Positions 1 to 10,003 of a stretch of 34,486 nt of DNA are shown in pieces. Below the pieces are notes generated by a model. It was not told where the DNA came from, searched no databases, and saw nothing but the letters and a program-made list of their open reading frames with translations. This DNA is from Globomyces pollinis-pini (lineage: Eukaryota > Chytridiomycota > Chytridiomycetes > Rhizophydiales > Globomycetaceae). The stretch covers positions 1 to 34,486 of the forward strand of contig MU621276.1 of the NCBI GenBank assembly GCA_025399215.1, read 5' to 3'. A program made the translations under genes and the position numbers. The first letter of the stretch is position 1, and the number at the start of each line of letters is the position of its first letter.

Positions 1-459
1 GGAGACAGTTTAATGCATGCCTATCGAGCGCGATCTTCAACGTCGTTGGGAAATCCTGGATTTTCTTCCATGACTTATCGAGAACATGGTTTCAAACTGT
101 TTTTCCAACCAAATACTTGCAAATTTAAAGTATTTGATATTTTACAAAATCCAGATGAAGAGTTTGTTACTCCTCTCGATCCTTATACCAATCGAACTGT
201 CTGGCAATGGGAAAAATATGCTAAAGCTCAAATGTATCAAGAAATCCAGAGAGTTCGAGAAGCTTACCAGTTTCACGCTGATGGAGTAGAAAACGATAAA
301 GTTGAACAATTCAGAAACCCTCTTCACGAAGAACCAGTAGGATTCTACCTCTCTGTGTTCATTTTTACATTGTATGTGATCAACCGTTGTGGCATATACT
401 ATGCCTCACAACAAAAATCACCCTCTGAAAAGAAAGAGCTCCTTTTAAATTTCGTTTAA
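1..459 (+). CDS. LTA-synthase-like sulfatase family membrane protein, copy 1 (C-terminal part only)
   Basis: The frame is open from base 1 and ends with TAA at 457-459, giving the last 152 residues of a protein whose start lies before the window. It begins GDSLMHAYRAR, which aligns with GDSLLHAYRSR in both complete downstream copies. This part covers the end of the sulfatase/LTA-synthase-like fold (with the shared YREHGFKL stretch), a linker rich in charged residues (QWEKYAKAQ), one C-terminal membrane span around GFYLSVFIFTLYVIN, and a short tail. It is the first of three tandem copies on this strand. No break is seen in the visible part. The catalytic half is outside the window, so activity cannot be judged. 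Confidence 0.85.
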   Translation, partial: GDSLMHAYRARSSTSLGNPGFSSMTYREHGFKLFFQPNTCKFKVFDILQNPDEEFVTPLDPYTNRTVWQWEKYAKAQMYQEIQRVREAYQFHADGVENDKVEQFRNPLHEEPVGFYLSVFIFTLYVINRCGIYYASQQKSPSEKKELLLNFV

Positions 460-1074
460 TGGAGTAGAACATAATTAGCATTACTTAGTTTATCATAGAA
501 TAAACACAATTTTCCCCTCTATTACACACAGATTAATTTTTTTCATTTTCACCTTAATGGCAGATCTTCATGGTATCTGAGAAAAGAGTCTTTTAGAGTA
601 AAACAATTCATGGGGATCTTGTGATTCTTGTGTGACCAATCCGAATGGTTTTCTGCCACCGCCACCTAACGAACGCAAAGTGTGAATATTAGATTAATTC
701 AAAGAATGGGAAAAAGTGAACTGAATGACAGTACCAGTTGGTATAGTATCCTTTTAAATCAAAACACAAAATGCACATCTTGGTTCTAAAATTGCCTTTT
801 TTGAAACAGTTTTTTTCCAATGTGGGTATTTTCAATTCAGTCATCACATGGAATCAAGGGAACCTTACCAAGAACCAAAATTTGAAATCACGTATAAACT
901 AGTATAGATAACCACAGGCAATTAATTAGCCCTTAAGAGTTGATGAATGTCCTGGATTTTGTTTTTTTATCATTGTTTTCCATTATCCAGAATGGTATCA
1001 CAGTATATTAGTCACATGAAACTTAAATGGCTTCAATCCAAATAAATGTGACTGGTAATTGTATCAAATAGTTT
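460..1074. other. Intergenic region between sulfatase copies 1 and 2
   Basis: This is 615 bases of AT-rich spacer with no frame that joins to a neighbour. It holds the 3' flank of copy 1 and the presumed promoter of copy 2. T-rich and A-rich tracts are scattered through it. An in-frame TAG lies two codons before the copy 2 ATG at 1075, which supports that start. No RNA gene, transposon or long repeat was seen. Confidence 0.6.
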
Positions 1075-3291
1075 ATGATTCCTTCATACATTTTGGCTGC
1101 CTTTCTGGTAACGCTTTACTACAAACTGTATGTTGGAATATTAGAAGATACAAAGTTCAGTTTGGAATGGCTATTCTTCTTTCCATCGGTTTTCCTGTAT
1201 GATTTATTGTTTTTTGCTACTATATACTGGATGAAATTAATAGCGGATTCAAGAAATGTTGTGTTCGTTGTTCGATGCCTCCTACTGTTCCTGATATTTA
1301 TGATTGCAGTTGGTTATATTGTTTCGTTGACGGTCGCAAATACTTATCTATGTGTTTCGGGAGCTGTGGTAAAGTGAATTAATCATTAATCTCAGGTCAA
1401 CTTTGGGCTATTAGGGACTGTTTCTCAAGATCCTGCAGCATTTTATCCAATGTTGATGGTTCAAGCACCATATGCAATTTCATTTATAGCAGCATTCCTG
1501 GCTGTGTTTTGTATCTCTCACTGCTGTATTACAAGGTCAAGAGGAATTGGCTCGCTCCCATTAACTGTTCGAAATCTGTTCAAGTATCTTATGTTGGTCA
1601 GTGCATTACTAGCTTATTTGCTGGTAGTTTATCTGTATAGACCAATGGATCCTTGGGATCTTATTGCTAAGAATACCTTAGTTGAAATGATTGAAGCACC
1701 TCTTCGTGTAGAAATGCCAGAGTAATCTTGCCATGTATTGACTCTTAGTGAAAAATGCTTTGGACAAGCAATTGGTAAAATCAAGCCGCCATTAGACTTG
1801 GTTGACTTTACTCATTACACCAGCTCGAAAACTAATCCATTGTTTATTCAACCTGGCCAATCGGAAAAAGTAGACAATTTTGATTTTATTAAACGTACAA
1901 ATGATTCAGACATCAAGAACGTCGTTTGGATATTCATTGAATCTGCTAGAAGTGATGTTTGGCCAATGAATTACAATGCTGATTTTGCTGGGAAAGTCCT
2001 TACCCCAGAAGCACTTAAATTGAAGAACATTACACCATTCTATGATACTTTTGTTAAAAAGGGTGCTGTTGTTGAAGGTGGAACTACAGCTGCTGGATAT
2101 ACTATCAAAGCATTGTTGAGTGGTTTGTGTTCAATGTCTCCTATTCCGGCCGATTGGTCAATCGAAGCTAAACATGAATACTACAAAACTTGTCTGCCAC
2201 GATTGTTGTCTGAAAAGGGCTTCCAATCGAAATATTTTCAGGCTTCCGATGCTGGCTTTGATGATCAAGACAAAGTGCTTGATAAAGCTGGTTTTGAAGT
2301 TTTTGCAAAAAAGAATATTGATAATGGCGAATTAAACAAATTTAACGTCACCCCTGAAACAGTCAATTACTTTGGTTATCAAGATGAAATCCTCATCCCC
2401 AAAATGATGGAATTTGTTGAAGAAAATCAATCTAAAGACACACCTTATTTCCTCTCCATACTCACCAATGTTAATCATCATCCTTATGGAACTCCTTCTA
2501 CTTGGCCAATGCAACACTTCTCTGATGAAGAGGAGTATAACAAGGTGTTTAACTCTATCGCATATGTTGATAGATTTTTGGAGAATTTAATGGGTCAACT
2601 AAGACTTCGAGATCCCAAAAATGAAACATTATATGTTCTTACAGCAGATCATGGACATAGTTATACAGAACATTCCACATTTGGGACTACAAATGTTGGT
2701 TACGAACAAGCCTATAGAATTCCCATGATGCTTTATTCCGAAAACAAGAAGCTTAAACCTATATTAACTGGTCAAACGTTAAAGGGGAATTATCAAAACA
2801 AAGATATTGTACCTACAATTCTAGATGTACTGAACGATCGTAACTTTGACCCAGATGTCCGTCTAGAATATGGTTATGAAGGTGACAGTTTGTTACATGC
2901 CTATCGATCACGACCAACTTTATCCTTTGCCAACCCAGGATTTTCATCCTTGACATATCGTGAACATGGATTCAAACTACTGTTCAAACCCAACTCCTGC
3001 AAATTTGTGACTTATGATCTAATTCAAGACCCAGAAGAAGAGCATCCTATCATAAGCAAAAACAAAACAGTCAAGCAATGGGAGAAATATGCGAAGAATC
3101 GAATGCAATTTGAAATTCAACGAGTTCGAACTGCTTACAAGTTTCAAAAACCAGAATCATCATCATTCAGTTCATATCCAATCGTATTTTGTGCGTCAGT
3201 GGTGATTTTTTTGCTCTATATCATAAATCGACTCTTTGATAGATTTCATGGTTACAAACCAGTCAAATCAATAATAACAGTAATAGAATAA
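1075..3291 (+). CDS. Polytopic LTA-synthase-like sulfatase family protein, copy 2
   Basis: Exons 1075-1368, 1396-1721 and 1749-3291 join across two 27-nt introns to give 720 residues. About five N-terminal membrane spans (from FFFPSVFLYDLLFF to LLAYLLVVYLY) are followed by an extracytoplasmic alkaline-phosphatase-superfamily domain and a final span near residues 683-705. Family landmarks are present: the metal-ligand segment IFIESARSD (Glu about 271), a candidate Thr nucleophile in AAGYTIKALL (Thr about 325), the His pair in TNVNHHPYGTP (about 450-451) and TADHGHS (Asp/His about 507-508). In bacteria this architecture belongs to lipoteichoic acid synthases and phosphoglycerol transferases. 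In this fungus the substrate is unknown; transfer or hydrolysis of a phospho- or sulfo-headgroup at the cell surface is inference. Start chosen because of the upstream in-frame stop. Confidence 0.88.
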
Positions 3292-3407
3292 TAAACGATA
3301 TAAGCATTATTGCCTGAACAATAGAATAACAGTACACTTTTCAATGAAATTGTTTATTAATGGTTTCCACTCATAAGCTTCCACTCACATAACTAACCAT
3401 TAAAACG

Positions 3408-3443
3408 ATGGCAACTTACCATTTTCAAATAGTAAGTTGCCAT
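3408..3443. repeat. Perfect 12-bp inverted repeat (hairpin)
   Basis: The arm atggcaacttac (3408-3419) is exactly complementary to gtaagttgccat (3432-3443) across a 12-nt loop. A T-rich run follows. It lies about 120 bases after the stop of copy 2, so it would fall in a 3' UTR or terminator region. It could also be a remnant of a small inverted-repeat element. Confidence 0.75.
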
Positions 3444-3484
3444 TCTTTTAGTATACAAATTATTGTGTTCCCAAACTACAAACA

Positions 3485-3509
3485 ATTGGGCTAATTAACT
3501 GAGCCCAAT
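3485..3509. repeat. Perfect 8-bp inverted repeat (hairpin)
   Basis: The arm attgggct (3485-3492) is complementary to agcccaat (3502-3509) with a 9-nt AT-rich loop. It is the second hairpin within 80 bases in this spacer. It is short enough that chance cannot be excluded. Confidence 0.5.
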
Positions 3510-3662
3510 CTGACCGAAAAAATCACACAATCAGTTCAGTTCCAGTGTTTATCACTTAGGATTTGCATTAAAAATCCCATTCCCTTATAGGAGTATCAGT
3601 AAATTAATTAATAGAAATCATAAACAGAAATTATTTCACCCCTTTTTGAATTCCAAATTGGA

Positions 3663-5965
3663 ATGTGTGAAATTGTCTACATGAAACCATTGAAACAACT
3701 GACAAAGACCAGGAATTCTTTGTCAAAGAACCCAAAGATAATGATTCAAATATTATTAAGGACACTGGTACTGGTTACCATATTTTACAAAATGCATATA
3801 CTATACCGAAACGATATTGAGTTATCGTTACCTTGGCTTTTTTGGATTCCATCTATCTTCATTTCTGATTCACTCTTTCTTGGATTTCTGTGGTGGGTCT
3901 ATAGACTGTCGACTTCAACTTCAATCATCCTGTTCATTAGATGCCTTCTCTTGGTGTTTATTGTCAACATCTCCTTTGTGTATTTATTGGTTATTGTCAT
4001 GGCAAATACCTTTTTGTCTGTTACTGGTTCAGTGGTATGAATCCATTCATATATTGACTGTTAGATCAATTTTGCTCTTATTGGGTCTGTTTCTGAGGAT
4101 ATATCTGGGTTTGGACCTATGCTTGCAAGCCAAGGGTCCTACATCATGCAATCTATTGGGATTATCTTTCTATCGTTTTGTGTAGTTTACATTTATTCAA
4201 GAAAACGTGTTCAACGGGAGTATACAAAAATTGGAAGGAAGAGTAAATGTAAAGCGTTACTATGGATTTTCCCAGTTATTACATATGGGTCGATTATTTT
4301 TCTTTATCGACCTATGGATCCTTGGAACTTATTAGCTAAAAATGTTCTGTTTGAAATCATCGAAGCTCCAAATAGAGAACAATTACCAGAGTAATAAGAA
4401 TCTTATATTCTAATTTGTTTAGTGAAATGTGCTTTACGAAATCCCCATTCAATATGGCACCCAAAAACCTTCTGGATTTGACTCAATATACCAACTCAAC
4501 ATCAAATCCATTATTTATTCAACCAAAACGAGTCGAAAATGTCGATAATTTTGATTTTATCAAGAGAAAAAATGATTCCACCATTAAAAATATTGTTTGG
4601 GTATTTATTGAATCAGGACGAAGTGATGTTTGGCCAATGGATTATAATGCTAATTTCGCACAACAGAAATTAACAGCTGAAGCGCGCAAGTTAAAAAATA
4701 TCACACCATTCTATGATTCATTTGCAAAAAAAGGGGTTATTGTCGATGGGGCTACTACTGCTGCTGCATATACAATCAAAGCATTACTAAGTAGTTTTTG
4801 TTCTATGTCTCCCATGCCTATTGATTTCTCAAAAGAGGCAGATTACCAATACTACAAGACTTGTCTACCACAACTATTGAATGATCATGGATTTAAATCC
4901 AAATACTTCCAAGCGGCTGATGCAAAGTTTGATTCTCAAGATCTAATCTTAACCAAAACGGGAGTGGAATGGTTTTCCAAAAAGAATATTGATCAAGGAG
5001 AATTAAACAAATTTGACGTCATACCAGAAACTGTCAATTATTTTGGATATCAAGATGAAGTATTGATTCCAAAAATGATGGAGTTTATTGATGAAAATCA
5101 AGCATCTAATACTCCATACTTTTTATCTCTATTAACAAATGTCAATCATCATCCTTTTGGAACCCCATCCTCCTGGAAAATGCAACCTTTTTCAACTGAT
5201 CAAGAATTCCAAAAAATATTCAACTCTATTGCATATGTAGATCATGTCTTAGAAAATCTGATGGAAGAATTACGTAAAAAAGATCCTAAAAACGAAACTT
5301 TGTATATTCTGACTGGAGATCATGGTCATAGTTATGTAGCGCATGGGTTATTCGGGACAGCAAATGTAGGATATGAACAGAACTATAAAATATCGATGAT
5401 GCTGTACACTGAAAATGAGAAATGGAAATCAAGATTTGCAGGAAAGATACTTAAAGGAAATTACCAAAACAAAGATATTGTTCCTACTATTCTGGATGTA
5501 TTGAATGATGAAAAATTCAATAATGATGTTCGTATTGAATATGGTTATGAAGGTGATAGTCTGTTGCATGCATATCGATCACGTCCGTCAGTATCCTTCG
5601 CCAACCCAGGATTCTCATCAATGTCATATCGTGAACATGGCTTTAAGCTGCTCTTTCATCCAAACTCCTGTAAATTTGTCGTCTATGACTTGATCTCAGA
5701 TCCAGAAGAATTATATCCAATTCATATTAAAAATGGTACGGTTGAACAATGGGAAAGATATGCTAAAAATCAAATTCAAATTGAAATTGAACGTGTTCGA
5801 TTAGCATATAATTTTGAAATGCCAAAATCAACATCATCCGTTTATTTGGTATCGTTTCTAGGGGCAATGATGATTGCCATCCTTTACTTTATCAACATCA
5901 TTTTTAAAGAAGATGAAGAAGCTGTTGATCCTTACTCGAAAGGAGATGACTTCTATTATGAATAA
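3663..5965 (+). CDS. Polytopic LTA-synthase-like sulfatase family protein, copy 3
   Basis: Exons 3663-4034, 4065-4390 and 4423-5965 join across introns of 30 and 32 nt to give 746 residues. If the in-frame Met at 3741 is the start, the protein has exactly 720 residues, the same as copy 2. The extra 26 N-terminal residues are basic and polar and have no counterpart in copy 2. Intron positions and phases match copy 2, and exons 2 and 3 are identical in length (326 and 1543 nt). The same landmarks are present: FIESGRSD, AAAYTIKALL, NVNHHPFGTP and TGDHGHS. All putative metal and nucleophile residues are kept, so it is probably active. A C-terminal membrane span is followed by an acidic tail with DEEAVDPYSKGDD. 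It is the last copy of the array. Confidence 0.88.
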
Positions 5966-6533
5966 ATGAATAATACTTTTTAAATGTAAAGATTTGATAC
6001 AATTTGAGTCGTCAGATGGTCAAAAAATCGTTGAATGGAATGGTCTCATTCAAACAAATGATAGTACGTGATGGGGTTTATAAGCGAGAAAAAAGTAATA
6101 ACGCAGTGTAATTCTGGAAGGTTTGCTTAGCATCTTCTTAGTGTTGTGATGTCGTATATGATTGAAAGGGAAATCCAACATGCACATTTCACAGGCCTTA
6201 CTAGTAACAATATATTGGGCAGGTTAAAATGGGTTTTGGATGCGAAATGTCTCCAGCAGCTGATATGATTGATTATTGCCAGTATTAATATGAGATAGGT
6301 ATAGCTATCATAATCATTCTTGTAACAGTAGCTGGTTGATCCATCGAAAATTTTGTCAATAATTGAACAAAATTGGACTGATAGATTCAAAATAACTATG
6401 TATCAGTGATGGTTAACAATAACACCAAAGAGACAACCCAATCTACCAATGACAGTAAACACACAATGAAAATCTTCGGTGATGTACTAAGTATTGAATT
6501 GGATCCAATGAGTCTGATTTTACATGGTTTATT
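5966..6533. other. Region between the sulfatase array and LSM12
   Basis: This 568-base stretch separates convergent genes (copy 3 on +, LSM12 on -). The only frame worth noting is the minus-strand candidate at 6127-6486, listed separately. The remainder is AT-rich, with no hairpin, repeat or RNA gene recognised. Confidence 0.5.
6127..6486 (-). CDS. Possible exons of a small Cys-rich membrane protein (unresolved)
   Basis: Two minus-strand frames (6486-6426 and 6395-6127) join in phase across a 30-nt GT..AG gap, the size typical of this locus, and give about 109 residues ending in a stop. The sequence alternates hydrophobic segments (RLGCLFVILNL, YTYLILILAIIN) with a polar loop containing SYCYKNDYDS, and is rich in Cys and Trp. 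That resembles a few-span membrane protein. However, no start codon or first exon was found between it and LSM12, which ends just upstream on the same strand, and I recognise no family. It could be a gene remnant or chance. Confidence 0.28.
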
Positions 6534-7131
6534 TTAGAGTCTTAATTTATGACGAACTGCATCTACAACTTTTTTAACTCGTTCCAAGGCGGCTGTATCT
6601 CCTTTTTTAAGTAGTTGGCAAACGCGAGAGGTATAAGGTTCATTGATCATCACACTTTCCATTACAATTATACTAGTATCTTTCCATTTGACAGACATGG
6701 TCTTTGTCAATTCATTAAACAACATCTACAATAAAAATATGAATCAATTGAATGGATGATACCTGAGCTTCATTACTGACACCAACACCGATCTTCATGT
6801 TTAATTCTAGTTGCTTTTTGACAGCATCTTTTATCCGATTGGAAATGAGAGAAGGTTCATGTTTCAATGAGATTGGGGTACAGTTAAAAGGTTTTTGAGA
6901 AATTCGACAATCTACAAGAGCAGATAGTCGAATCAATGATATATCTAAAGAATCCGGCAACTGAAGCAGCACTACACCGGCTACAGGGTCCAAGCAAAAG
7001 ACAATTCCAGACAACGATACTACCTGCCCGTTAACTCTATACGAGAGATTGACGCAGACTCCTACTGCTGCGCTAGGATCCTGGCTTGATGTTCCGGTAG
7101 CCCGAGAAACAAGATTGTCGTATCTTTCCAT
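6534..7131 (-). CDS. LSM12: LSM12 homolog (LSm and anticodon-binding-like domains)
   Basis: Exons 7131-6763 and 6725-6534, with a 37-nt intron, give 186 residues. The N-terminal part (about residues 24-60, from VGVCVNLSYRVNG) fits the divergent LSm fold of LSM12. The C-terminal part has the LSM12 signature arrangement: a NEAQMLFNELTKTM segment, then VKWKDTSIIVMESVMI, NEPYTSRVC and a basic helix. The family usually has about 190-200 residues, so this model is complete. LSM12 proteins associate with ataxin-2-like complexes and RNA and act in mRNA stability and translation control in the cytoplasm. The ATG at 7131 sits directly before the domain. The intron falls just before the conserved MLFNEL segment. 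Confidence 0.88.
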
Positions 7132-7385
7132 CCAGGAGATTCAGAAAATTGAAAAAAATGAAAAGACTTCAAGCGCATGCATCAATTAACCAGATAAAAG
7201 ATATATTAGAAGCTGACTTTGGATAGTGCTAGTCGAAGCAGGGAATAAAGTAACACTCAATTGGAAGGATCCGACCAAAAAATTTAAAAGATCTCATTAG
7301 ACTATGGTGCTAACTAAAGCAGATATTTAGAACTATTCATTTAGTAAATCAATAAATGTACAATGCATTTTATTCACATCTCCAT

Positions 7386-9714
7386 TCATAACAATGTGTT
7401 TATATTCTTTGTATCGGTTCTAAACGATGGTGTGGTTTGACGTCTATGATTAAATAAAATATAAATACTTCGCTTTGGAAACTTTGGAGGTAGTTCCTCA
7501 TTATTGATTGTCGCTTGTGAAGAGTTTGTTGAAATGCGCTTCAACACTGCCTGTGATGGAGTTTCTGTTATTCGCTTCAAAATATAGTTTTGTAATCCAT
7601 TTGATTGTGATTTTTGTTTTACCAATGGGTTTCTTGGAGAATCCGCGGTTAGTTTTAATCCCTCTTTAATGGATGCGTTTAAAAGCTTTCGAAGGTAGAT
7701 GACTCTTTGATGGTCATTCGAGTAACGGCATGTCCATGTGTGGATCAAACGATCAAAGTAATTGAATGATATAAAATACTTGCTAAATGTTTCAAACTCA
7801 ACACTTGGCCATAATCTTATAAACTCTCCTTTCCGATTGTTCTACATACATGAATTACCTATACGAATATCTTACCTCTTCTTCAGTCTCAATTAGCATT
7901 CGATAATCTTGTGCAGTCAAATCAGTCAAACAGTCTTGACCACCAATTAAAACTGCGCGATGTTTGGCACGTTCATGGTTGGTCAAGTATTGTTTCTTCG
8001 CAGGCGGTCTGAAGTTAGAGATCAATACATATTTACTTCTTTTTAACATGAGTTCGAGCTTGAATTATATCTTTCACTTTAAATCCAACAGTATTAAAAA
8101 TATCAACAATCAAAGCTGATTTGAGTTTGTAGTCCATGTCGCAAGACCCTTTTAGTGCAGGTGATATATTGACTTCCATTAACCATGGTTTTAAATCCAC
8201 ATCTAGAAGAACATCAAACCCAAATAACTCGTAACATCCAGTTCTAAAAATTATAAAAGACAGTAAACCTATTAGGAATGTGTAGCCGTACTCCAGCAGA
8301 ATTCTGGCATTGAACACTAATCATAGTTTTTACTACCAATGCATGTATTTGTTTCATGATTGGATCAAAATCAATCGAATTTAATTCTAGATAGTCCTTA
8401 AGTGTCTCCAACGACCTAATGGTCAAAATTTCACCATATACCATTTATTTGATGACATATCAAACCTTGAATTGCTTCCAAATATTCCATCCGTGTCTGT
8501 TTCAACCTGTTTTTTGTTTTTCTTATTGATACTGTAGTTTGTTAAATGCGAAAATCGATATTTTGGTCTTTTCACATTTGTATTGAAATACCTGTTACAT
8601 AAACTTGTGTAGACAAACTTACTCTTCACTAGCAAATCTGGCCAAACCATGTTTATAAAAGTAAACTCTTAGAGGATCGAAACTCGTCACGAGTACATAC
8701 AACCTCAAGTCGAATTTCCTTCCGTTTATCAAATATGGGTTTGCAATATATTTTGAACAAATCAAATCTTTTTTTCTGGGTACATCCACCATTTTTGAAA
8801 TTACTTTGATTCCAAGTCCTCTTGCTGATGCTGGTGGTTTTAAAATCCAATTTTTAGACGTTGAAAATACTCTATCCAGCTGTTGTCTCGATCTAGGTAA
8901 AATATAACTTTCTGGTATGTAATCAAAATCCTAGTATTTAAATAAACTCGAAATTACTTCCACTCCATATCTCGTTTGCATGTTCCTATTATCAGCCATT
9001 TCATAATTAATACACAAAATTGAGGTATAGTTTATCTTTTCTTCCAATTTCGAATGACAAAGGAAAATGATTCACCTAATTGCTTTAGATTTCATAAACA
9101 TTTACCCGTTGCCAAGGATAATACTTCTTAAATTTTTCTAAAGGTAAATGTTTACCCCAACATGAAAGCCATTGATCACCCCCGTTAACCAGTTTAAAAT
9201 GTGCATTCAAAAGTGCATCTAAATGATATTTTAAAGTAATTCAGCATACGACGAACCACCTTTGGGGAACTAGGTAAACTCTTCCATTTCATATACTTTG
9301 ATATTGAGTTTGGCAATTGGCCAACTATAGATTTCTGTTAAAACCAAAGTATTACCTGTTTCTCCTTCTTTTGGAAAATAGAGTATACATTCAGAACCAG
9401 GAAATTCCGATGGCCAAATTGGGGATAACTCATTCGAACCTTTCTCTGGTGGTTTAGTATTCCCATGTTCAATCAGATCGAAATCTTCTTCAGTCATAAT
9501 ACTATTGTTAGTGTCTCCCATTTCTTCAGTATCTAAATCAATGATCAGGAAAACAATCTGAAGTTACCCTACGAGTATTAGTTCATTGGTTTTGGTTTTA
9601 AATTTTTACATTAGTTGTTGATTCTATTGAGTTGTCAAATAAATCGTCCTCTTCCGAAGTGGAATCATTTATGGTAATCGAAGAAACCCCTTCGATAGTG
9701 TCTGAATTAATCAT
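7386..9714 (-). CDS. Tubulin-tyrosine-ligase-like polyglutamylase (TTLL4/5 type)
   Basis: Twelve exons (9714-9610, 9557-9356, 9324-9250, 9218-9106, 9075-9014, 8985-8958, 8930-8623, 8591-8442, 8415-8269, 8243-8037, 8008-7876, 7841-7386) give 661 residues. ATP-grasp landmarks are in order: NHFPLSFEIGRKD, the nucleotide-binding WILKPPASARGLG (Lys about 226), NGRKFDLRLYVLVTSFDPL, HLTNYSINKKN (about 313-323), then FGFDVLLDVDLKPWLMEVN, whose Glu (about 420) should bind Mg2+. The KPPASARG motif and downstream layout fit TTLL4/TTLL5, which add glutamate side chains to tubulin tails, mainly on axonemes and centrioles. The basic C-terminus after the catalytic domain is not conserved. Exon 6 is only 28 nt. 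The first intron (52 nt) and thus the N-terminus are less certain. ARMC9 lies directly upstream on the same strand. Confidence 0.9.
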
Positions 9715-10003
9715 CTATCTAATGGTGTCTCTTTTAATTGGAACAAAACGCGTGATATGTTACGAATGATGAGATTCATTATGATGTCCAATTACATTAA
9801 GATATCACTACAACAATTTCAATAGTTAAATAAATCACTGCATTATACTATAATATTCTTTATTTATTTTATATTACGAATTCACACGTCAATGGTTGGC
9901 GTTCCTATGTTTAGTAGAGATTGAGCTTACTGGGCAATTTCGGTCGAGTAGAAAATCCAAAATTAAACTCTTCTTTCCTAAAATTCATTAATGAATTGAA
10001 ACA

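Larger units (their letters stand above)
3292..3662. other. Intergenic region between sulfatase copies 2 and 3, with two hairpins
   Basis: This 371-base AT-rich spacer has no coding frame. It contains two perfect inverted repeats (listed separately) and the presumed promoter of copy 3. No transposon ends or target duplication could be recognised. Confidence 0.6.

Noticed and set aside
7386..9714. Series of short separate minus-strand genes
   Set aside because: They join in order into one TTLL protein with the ATP-grasp motifs in the right sequence.
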